Shown piece after piece: positions 56,238-64,000 of a DNA stretch of 64,000 nt. Where the stretch lies: NCBI GenBank assembly GCA_009667805.1, contig CM019066.1, positions 115,806,190-115,870,189 of the forward strand. Reading direction: 5' to 3'. The stretch is from Leptobrachium leishanense. Lineage: Eukaryota; Chordata; Amphibia; Anura; Megophryidae. The notes beneath the pieces are model-generated. The model was not told where the DNA came from and ran no database searches. It saw only the letters and a program-made list of their open reading frames with translations. The position numbers and the translations under genes are program-made. Position 1 is the first letter of the stretch, and every line of letters starts with the position of its first letter.

Positions 56238-56805
56238 ACAGAATTTGAAGAAGTCATGCTTTGTTATAGAACTCAGAAAAATTGTAGATCCTTTTTTTTT
56301 CCAGCGGACTCCGAAGATTCAAAATATATCATTACTATGCGTCACTTAAGATTGTGAAAAAATATAAAAATAACAATTTTCCATTCGGATTTCAGTCATT
56401 AGAGCATATGAAAGTACTTTTCGGCATTTTATCATACAAACCTTTGTGTTTATATATCCTAATGGGGTACTCCTTTAAAGAAAAGGAAAAAAAAACAGAA
56501 ATGGGGAAGTTGTTATTGCATTTTTCTAAGAAACTACATAGTTGTAATCTGGAGAAAAGAAAACGAATTAAAAAAACTGAATAAGCTAAAAATTTCTCTT
56601 GTATTTTGGCGAATTGCATTTCATAAAAAATTCTGGGAAAAAAAAACATACGTGCTCCCTGCGTGGGAAAAGATAAGGTGAGTAATGGCAGTGGCATTAT
56701 TCGCTTTCTGTGGGAAAAGTAGACAATGACTCTGCCTTGAACGAAAAAAGTGTTGTTTTTTTTGTAACATAGTCATGTTTGATATCATTGGAAAGGCCAG
56801 TGTGA
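56238..56805. repeat. Degenerate second TTAACCCC-family copy
   Basis: Directly downstream and in the same orientation: 'gcggactccgaagattcaaaatatatcattactatg', 'ttttatcatacaaacctttgtg' and 'catgtttgatatcattggaaaggcc' follow the family order, with larger gaps. Confidence 0.65.
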
Positions 56806-57054
56806 CCTGGCCAAATGCATCTCACGTGAACTTGTGGCTTGTAGGAAATAAAGATACAATGGTTCAAAGTACTCTTGCCATTCCTCGCATCAGTGGACCA
56901 GCCTATATTTTAGATGATGCAGTGCTCCATTATGCACTGGTCATCTCCTCCATAATTCCTCCCGGTGTGGGAAAGGAGTTTGTGAGTTATTGGAGCGGCA
57001 TTGTTCACTTCAAAAGTAAAACACAAATAATTATCCTGCCAAAAAACAAGCTTA

Positions 57055-57232
57055 CAGGGTTAATCATAGAGAGGTGAAAACCAGAATGACTGGAGAAGTG
57101 AAAATTCTAGGTCAAAATAGCCAAAGCAGAAAAATTCTCCCATTTATCTCACTTTCCAAATCGGCTATTTTGACCTAGAATTTTCACTTCTCCAGTCATT
57201 CTCCTGCTTTTCACCTCTCTCTGAATAACCCT
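57055..57232. repeat. CAGGGTTATTCA palindromic MITE, copy 6
   Basis: 178 bp, arms nearly perfect (gagaggtgaaaaccag against its complement). Confidence 0.9.
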
Positions 57233-58199
57233 AATTTTTTTTTCATATTCTTTTTTTACATACTCAATTTAGGTATCTTTGGAAGATCAGAAACTTTTCC
57301 AATTATACCTCAATCATGGTAGTAACTCTTATAGATCAGGCAATAGAGGAGACCAAAAGATCTCAATCCTCTAAGGGCATTTTGCAGTAGTTCTGTCCGA
57401 CTCTTCTTTCTGACTTATGGCGCTGTTGCATGATGATGTATGTGCACCAGAGTAAGTCCCGCAGCAAGGTCTGACTTCCAGAATGCCAGACCACCATGGG
57501 ACTTTGTCTGTGTTTCTTTCCTTCACTAAGTAACAAAGTGGGGGGCAGCCTCTGCATTCAGTGGAAAAACGTGAATGTTCAACATGTCGTCTGCAGCCAG
57601 AGGGTTAATGAAAGAGAAATGGGAGGAATACCCAGTTGTATACCGCCACGTCAACTATGGAGAGGCTAGTTTTGACTTGGGATCTAGCCCAGTGTGTTTT
57701 TGTACTAACCTGAGGGGAAAAAAATACTAATTAGGGCTTGTTACAATGCTAACTGAACTTATTGCTCTACCGTTCAGAAAGTTCTCAAATTGCAGCAAAA
57801 CTTTCCTTTTGGCCATATCCCCTACTTTCAGAATACCTTTGTGTTATTCGGTCTTTTGATAGATAAGGACTTACTCACAACATGGTACAGACTCGGGGAA
57901 GCCCCTGTGCTTCTGCAGCCCCTCCGGGTGCAGCACGTGTGGCTCACTCTCAGCTCGCACCTCAGTCTTACAGGCAGCAGAATCCTCGTAACCCGTAGCC
58001 TGTTCTGGAGCCATTCTTACAGCAGGGGGTATGGAGAAACAGGGTGAAGCGCCCCGCTCCCCAGCAAACGTTCCCCCTGCATCTGCCAACGGAGTCAGGC
58101 ATCGTACCTGGCTCTGGGCAGATGGCTGGGAGGTCACAGGAGCCACACCAGGACCCGCTGCCTCCCTGTCTCCCACTGTCCCCGCACCTTCAGATTTCT
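57233..58199. other. No gene recognised
   Basis: Contains a GC-richer stretch (57890-58170) with open frames on both strands but no recognisable motif or splice context. Confidence 0.5.
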
Positions 58200-58331
58200 T
58201 GCATTTTACTATTTTGTATTTCTGTAATCAATCAATGTTCTCGAACCCAGGACGTACTTGAAAACGAGAGAAATCTCAATGTATCCTTCCTGGTAAAATC
58301 CTTTTATAAATAAATAAATAAATAAATAAAA
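58200..58331 (+). repeat. SINE/LINE tail with (AAAT)n end
   Basis: From ttgcattttactattttg through gtacttgaaaacgagagaaa to tggtaaaatccttttataaa and an AAAT run. It carries more upstream sequence than the other solitary tails, so it shows the 3' end of the source LINE. Confidence 0.85.
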
Positions 58332-58339
58332 ATGTCAGA

Positions 58340-58844
58340 TAGGCTTGTGCACCGATTTTTTTTTCGGTTCGATTCGGTTCGATTTGTTCGGATGTTTAAA
58401 CTTTTCGATTTGGCTCGTTTCGACCGATTTCTGTTTCGGTTCGGTTCGGTTCGTTTTTCGTGTACATTTTTTTCGGAATATCGACCATTTTTCGTATTTT
58501 CGTGTCACTTTGCTCGTTTTTTGTATCGACTTTTCAGAAATTTTCGTTTTTTCGGAACGTCTGTTCTCCTCGTTTCAAAGTGTCTACGATAATTCTGGCG
58601 ATTCTATCGTGTTTTCTTTTATTAAATAAAGATCAAATCATGAATAGAGCAAAAATAAATTTCGATTTGACACATTTCAAGTCCATTCGAAAATTCCGAA
58701 AATTTTTCGTTTCGGCTCGGAAAACTTTTCGGATCTGCCATTTTCGGATCTAAAAATTTTCGGAAAATCGTCCGCATCCGAAAACACGAATCGGGAAATT
58801 TCGTGAAAATTCCGAAATTCCGAAATCCGAAACGCACATCCCTA
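58340..58844. mobile_element. TTCG-rich hAT MITE, copy 5
   Basis: 505 bp, perfect ATGTCAGA duplications (58332-58339 and 58845-58852). An internal deletion against copy 1 (the part around 5900-6270). Confidence 0.95.
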
Positions 58845-58942
58845 ATGTCAGAGCAGAAGTGACAAAATCAACCTGTATTCCCTGCTCTGTTGGTGGGTTT
58901 TTAAAATGGTCTTTCAGAACTGATGTTTTAATTCAGCCTCAG

Positions 58943-59075
58943 TAATTTATTTATAAAGTATTTTACCAGGAAGGATACATTGAGATTTCTCTCGTTTTCA
59001 AATATTTCCTGCGTTCAAGAACATTAAATTGATACAGTTGTTATAGAAATACAAATAAAATGCAAGATATTAAAA
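58943..59075 (-). repeat. Inverted SINE/LINE tail
   Basis: Complement of the 58200-58331 sequence (atttatttataaagtatttt, ccaggaaggatacattgag, gatacagttgttatagaaat). With 58200-58331 it forms a large inverted pair around the hAT MITE. Confidence 0.85.
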
Positions 59076-60702
59076 AAAAACACAAATGCACAGATTAACA
59101 GAAAATAAATATGTAAGAAATATATTCACTATGTTACATGTTTACAGGTGCATTCTGTATCGAGGTATATTAATAGAGATGCTCTATAATATGTAAAAAT
59201 TGAATTATAATAAATATAATGATTTTAAAAATGCAACATTTCCATTAGAGATGTTTTCTCCAGATGACATTAAGCTACAGAGTCCACTACTGGGTGTCCT
59301 GTGGACTACACTGTTTCTTTCTGACATGAACACAAAGAGTAAGGATTGAGTGTGGTGCGGCTTTTTAAAGGCCAGATTGGCTTGGAGGGGATACCGTTAA
59401 GACAAAAGAAAGTGAGGGGCTGCGTAGCATTGGGTATCATTGTTAAGAACAGTAAAAAAAAAAAACAGCAGCTGGAATCGTATTTACGTAGACTACTAAT
59501 AACCCAGAGGGTGCTAAAATAGTAATAAGACACACAACTCTAGTGACGATTTTAGCCACTACTTGGTGGGTCACCTCTAGGTCTTTCCCCCTGTTATACA
59601 GGACATAGATAAATAATTAAAAACAATTTAGAGAACATTGTCTCCAATGAGTGATTCTTTCTTAATTTCATTGAGTTATATTATTTATCAAGTTATGTCA
59701 GTCAGTGATGTGTGCAATGAAATATAATAAGCAAGATGTATCTTTATCTGTATACAGCGTTCCATTCATATGTAAAGAGAGTTAAAAGTAGCTGCATCAA
59801 ATGCTTTAATTAACACATATACTTTAATTTGCCCGTCTTGCAGTCCCCTCATTCATATTCAGTTTCCATCGATTCCATTCTCAGCCTTTTCATTGCACTT
59901 GTAACTTCTATCTAATGTTTAAATAACGCACCACACTCCCATCCCTGAGAGAATATCAATGAGCACCAGTACAAAGGAAACAGCTGAGTTCATCACAGAG
60001 AGGAAGAATCTGCGGCGACTAAGAAAGTTAAGACAAGAGGAATGGAAAAAATGAGGGTATAGTTGGCCCGATGCTTCTATTCACGAAATGCGATAGCCTG
60101 GAGCCTTGAGGATAGACCTTAAAAACTGTCACATTAAAATACAGAGTTTGAGTAGCAGATGAATTAGAGTTTAAAGATAGACGGTATAAAGTGATCTATG
60201 ATTACAATTTGGGTACCAGTCATTGATGATAAGCCTGATTTATTAGAAAAAGCAATACATCATCTAAGGATTGTAGCATCTATTTTATTAAATGACTGGG
60301 GAATAAAAAACACTTGCACGACCATTTTATTTTCTTTTTAACGCTGGATAGGCTATTAAACAACATTCTGTTGTTACATATAAGAGTGGATTCCATAGAA
60401 TAACACGTAGCTCCAGATTATTATTTCTCTCCCCAGAGATAATAATTTACAGCTATGTCACAAGTTTTTCTTTACTTAAGACAAATTGATTTACTTAATG
60501 CGAAGCAGATGGTGGAAGACTGTAGAACAAGACCACCCAGCTCAGAAGCGTCATGGACAACCATTGCAGTTATGTCCGTATGTCGACCATCCCGTGAATG
60601 ATGTCAAACATTATTCAAATGGATGCTCCAGTCTACCACATGTTAACAAGTTCACTTTAATTTTAGGAATCGGGAAGATTATTTAGCCTTTAAGTCTTTG
60701 CT
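59076..60702. other. No gene or repeat recognised
   Basis: Low-repeat, AT-rich sequence. ORFs are short. 59820-59960 has a more balanced composition but no identifiable feature. Confidence 0.5.
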
Positions 60703-60815
60703 CTACACTGAACAGCCACAACATTAAAACAACCTGGATAATATCATGCCGTCCCACGGATCCTCGATCAGATTGAGATCTGGGGAATTTAGAGTCTAAG
60801 GTAAAACCTTGAAAC
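60703..60815. repeat. Tc1-like terminal fragment
   Basis: Contains cagccacaacattaaaacaa and 'agattgagatctggggaattt', motifs of a Tc1-type element common in fish and frogs. No ORF remains. Confidence 0.55.
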
Positions 60816-60821
60816 TTTAGT

Positions 60822-61026
60822 TTATCCACAAAACACAAGGACGACTGGTTCAAATCAAGCCAAGTATGCCGAATAAGCAGACATACTTAAAAAATGTGCA
60901 ACATCTCAAGTGCTTGAGAAAGACCCAGAGAGAGGACTGAAATGTTGAATCTTTTCCTATACATTCTGCTCATCCTGAATACTTGGCTAGGTGCGACTTG
61001 TCTTCCTTGTGTTTTGTGGATTCTTC
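60822..61026. repeat. Inverted-repeat element with ATCCACAAAACACAAGG ends
   Basis: Ends atccacaaaacacaaggac and its complement (cttgtgttttgtggat); inner arms 'aagccaagtat' and 'atacttggcta'. Includes the 'gagaggactgaaatgttga' motif. Confidence 0.8.
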
Positions 61027-62351
61027 AATCAAATAAACAGAATTTGGTTTGCACAGTTACCACAATGTCAGGACCATTTTTGGTTGTGTTGTAATTCATA
61101 TTGAGCACGTAGAAGCAATTGTACATGAAATTGCCTATTTGAATATATCCCTCAGAATTGAACTAGTGAAATTTATACAGAAAATGGTCATATTCTTAAC
61201 AAAATCTCATGGTTTTATTGATCTGCCATTTAACACCTATGTGAAAATGGATTAGACAAATGGTCATTATGGGAAATCATCTGTCACCAAGGAGTTAATG
61301 GGATATTCCTGTAACCTAAATATATTTTGGCCGCCACCAAATTTCATCGGGATTCTCTTTAAATCTCGGAGAAGTCTTGCAAATAAACAAGGTTTTACTG
61401 TTAAATCTGATTAACAGTGCATATCTGTTTTAGAAAAGAGCTTTCTGTTTTCCTCTGTTCAATAATTCATCAATCATCCAATAATTGATCAGTATGTGAT
61501 CTGATAAGGCTATTTCAAGAGTCTCTTTGCGCTCATCTTTCTACTTAGGAAAATACATGTAGGACATTCCCGTGCATAATTATATTATTTTATGCCATTA
61601 TTTGCATTTATCATTTTTATGAATTAAGCTAAATGTTTATCTTTCAGTGGAACGCGGACACGTCAGCTACAACAATGCATATGCGCTTGGTAAAACTCCT
61701 GCAACCTAAGGGGTTTTGTAACAAGTATTGCCTCTGAATGTTTCGTGATAGCTAGGATTGTCTGAGCCTTTTTATGAATTGCTGAAAGCATACTGCAGAC
61801 TTTGCATATTCCAAAGATTACGAACAATTGTGGAGAATAGTTTTGCATAATTTGAATGCTTTATCTCTATATAAAAACGTATGGGGTGGTTACTCTGGCC
61901 TGAAATGTTTTTTAATGTCTTTAATTGAATACCAGGCTGACCTAGGATGTGATTCCCAAAGAGATAATAATGGATGTCACGTAAAGAAATAAATTAACCA
62001 CAAATAAACTTTTAGTAAATATAAATTGGTATAGATTCTAGCCCTACTGATGAGGCTTAAAATATTCCACTTATCATGATAGAGTCCAACATATTGTTCA
62101 AATATCCCAATAATATCAGTTAAATATCAATTGATTTCTCTCTTCAGGCACAAGCAATAGAGCAGAAAAGTGTTTTTGTCACATCCAGTGTAGAAAGCAG
62201 CACTCCAAAATCCATGCATTACATGGGGAGATACATACAATAATGAAATACAGCCAGTACAGGGTTCCCTGTATATGTATATAGAAATGGCAGACCCTTA
62301 TTTGAAGCAGCTTGTATTGCCCGAGGTTCATTAATAGCATATACAGAGCCC
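61027..62351. other. No gene or repeat recognised
   Basis: AT-rich spacer; nothing supported. Confidence 0.5.
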
Positions 62352-62990
62352 TATCACCTCCTTAACGCTAGTGCTAGATGAATTGAGGTGATAGCGTTAC
62401 GCCCAGATCACCTAAATCCGTTAGCGCATCGGTATCAGCGCGTTTTAGCGCAAACTTACTGTACTTTGTTCTCCCTATACTTAACATGGGGAGAGCAAAA
62501 TGTAAGCAAGGAGTAATTAGCATTAGGATTACAAAGTCCTAACTGAAAAGTTAGCCGCAGCTCCAAGCTGGTGCTAAGTGATGCCGCTTCTGCGGAATCA
62601 GTTATCACCAGCTGAAAATCTCCCCAAAAAATCAAATACTCACCTCTCATCCTGCAGCAAGAACGGCGGCACGATCAGCCGCTTCTGGCTGAAAGAAGCA
62701 GAGTGCGACTGGGGAAAGAAGTCCCCAGTCTCCCTCCGTGATCAATCCGCGAACAAGCACAATCTCGCGAGAGGCGAGCTCCTGCAGGTCATGTGACCCA
62801 GCAGCAAAAGCCTCCATGAAGTCCCATGGACTCAAGGAGGGGATGCTTGTGACGGTGCGTTAGTTGTGCCGCGAACATCCTAGAGGCTGGCGGCCGTTAC
62901 AGGGCATTGCTGGATTCAGCACCTGCCTCATAATCTACTTGTGAAACTTGGACAAAGCACAAATATTTCTCCTTAGCGTCCCTATTTTAG
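62352..62990. repeat. Inverted relative of the 2722-3732 MITE
   Basis: The complement shares 'ctgcaggtcatgtgac', 'gtgagtatttgat', 'ttaattagcattaggactttgtaa' (with changes) and 'ccccatgttaagtatagggag' with 3260-3640. It lacks the 110-bp palindrome. Confidence 0.75.
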
Positions 62991-63177
62991 TTTAGGGCAT
63001 ATGATAGTGCCCACAGCGTTTTCAAAGGAGTAACGCTCCGACCCAATCTGGATCAGAGAGCAATAATTTGGTCATGATAGCTAGAGTATCACTTTAATCT
63101 TTCATATCATAGCCCCTAACTAGTCATGAAAGTAAGTATTGAGTTGTCAAAGTAATGAAGTAACATCGGGCTCAATT

Positions 63178-63290
63178 TAAAGGGACACTACCACCAACAT
63201 AAACTGGAACTAGATTACTTGTCTATTACAAACAAAACCACTTTCTAAAACACAGGCTACTGTTTTTGTTTCTTTGTTTGAAGTAATTGC
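63178..63290. repeat. Possible TTAAAGGGACACT element start
   Basis: TTAAAGGGACACTACCACC is a typical frog MITE start, but the matching end was not found. Confidence 0.4.
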
Positions 63291-63565
63291 ATGTGAAAAG
63301 GATAAATAATATTAGGTTTTTATATCCGATTTTCATTTTGTGCATTTTTTCTATGATGCAAAATTTACCAAAATTCATATCGTGTTGCCCAGGCTACTCG
63401 AGATTAGAGCTGGCAGCTGAAAAAAAAAATAGGGAACTTAAAAGACTTCTAATCTACTCCTCGGTGGTGTCCTTTGAATACATCCCACACAATACAATGA
63501 TGTGAGCCATAAGCGCCATTCTATGCTCAATGTCACACAGTGAGGAGTAACTTCAGTAATGATAC

Positions 63566-63799
63566 TGGGCTTTGTTACATTCTTCACGCAAAAAGCCTCG
63601 CGCAAAGCAACAATCTTTGCGCCAAGCGTTAAACTTTTGCACGCGCAAATCACCGCTGGAATTACAATCCTTGTGGGTTGTTTCATCCGCTGATGTTTTG
63701 CGCACGCAAACAGGGCGCGCCCAAGTGCACACGCAGTACCGTCTCATGCAAAAATCTTTGCGCGAGCAGTCTTTTTTCGAGATTCAGCCAATCAGAATT
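63566..63799. repeat. GGGCTTTGTTACATTCTT MITE, truncated
   Basis: Left end as in 24193; runs to 'gagattcagccaatcagaatt' and stops where the AAAGGGATACT element begins. Confidence 0.8.
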
Positions 63800-64000
63800 A
63801 AAGGGATACTCTAAGCAACATGACCACCTAAGCTATTTTAGGTGGTCATGATGCCCGGAGTATCCTGCCCTTGTCCCCCCTCCTCCGATCAGCCGATCTC
63901 CAGAAAAGGCTGAAAACAGCTGAGAGAGGCGGAGAACTTTACTCCGCCCTCCAGCTGTCAGTCAGCAGAGCGGGAATCATATTTCCGCTTCTGCCGACTT
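63800..64000 (+). repeat. AAAGGGATACT-family MITE, truncated by window edge
   Basis: Starts AAAGGGATACTCTAAGCA, then a fold-back (catgaccacctaagct against ttaggtggtcatg), then ctccgccctccagctgtcag. Inverted relative of 1-219. Confidence 0.82.

Noticed and set aside
57790..58313. Overlapping open frames in a GC-richer stretch
   Set aside because: Open on both strands, no motif, and they run into a LINE tail.

Overview
This is a vertebrate nuclear genome window, most likely from a frog or toad. It has one recognisable host gene in a dense, layered field of transposable elements. The organism call is an inference: a six-exon cytokine gene with long introns, L1/CR1/L2-type LINEs, DIRS tyrosine-recombinase retrotransposons, Tc1/mariner elements, and very abundant MITEs with ends such as TTAACCCCTTAA, AAAGGGATACTC and CAGGGTTATTCA together look anuran. 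Nothing here looks bacterial or viral.

The host gene lies on the + strand from about 4.2 to 18.6 kb. Six exons (4275-4311, 6944-7104, 9597-9704, 14283-14324, 15571-15672, 17466-17642), all with GT/AG introns, join in one frame to a 208-residue secreted four-helix cytokine. I read it as IL12A, the p35 subunit of interleukin-12 (and of IL-35). A TATA box lies at 4188-4195. The 3' UTR carries AU-rich elements and a poly(A) signal variant near 18587. Two points stand out. Only one copy of the 42-nt cysteine exon is visible, where mammals have two. The 3' UTR also holds a nested inverted-repeat MITE pair that could fold into a long hairpin between the stop codon and the AU-rich elements.

Layout. 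1-4.1 kb: MITEs, a 32-bp minisatellite and a near-perfect 110-bp-arm palindrome. 4.2-18.6 kb: IL12A, with introns carrying hAT MITEs, an L2-like LINE and a tRNA-derived SINE. 18.7-21 kb: a hAT element with TSD and a CR1-like LINE. 22.1-23.7 kb: a Tc1 element broken by one frameshift. 24.2-25.8 kb: a MITE abutting a fold-back mariner. 27.6-36.5 kb: one L1 insertion, bracketed by a 16-bp target duplication, into which a 5.5-kb DIRS element and MITEs have inserted. 37.4-38.9 kb: an L1 ORF2 fragment split by a solo LTR. 41.3-44.5 kb: a mariner relic followed by a complete, young-looking LTR element whose only ORF is a gag-like 440-residue protein. 44.7-48.3 kb: a composite hAT insertion that splits an older repeat. 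48.5-59 kb: more hAT MITEs (five copies in the window, most with 8-bp target duplications), palindromic MITEs and piggyBac-like MITEs. 59-64 kb: sparse relics, ending in the same repeat family, inverted, that begins the window.

The most useful results are the IL12A gene model with its single cysteine exon, the 3' UTR hairpin, the gag-only LTR element, and several insertion histories that the sequence itself dates in order. Target duplications and repeat boundaries were read by eye. Family names above superfamily level are inferences.
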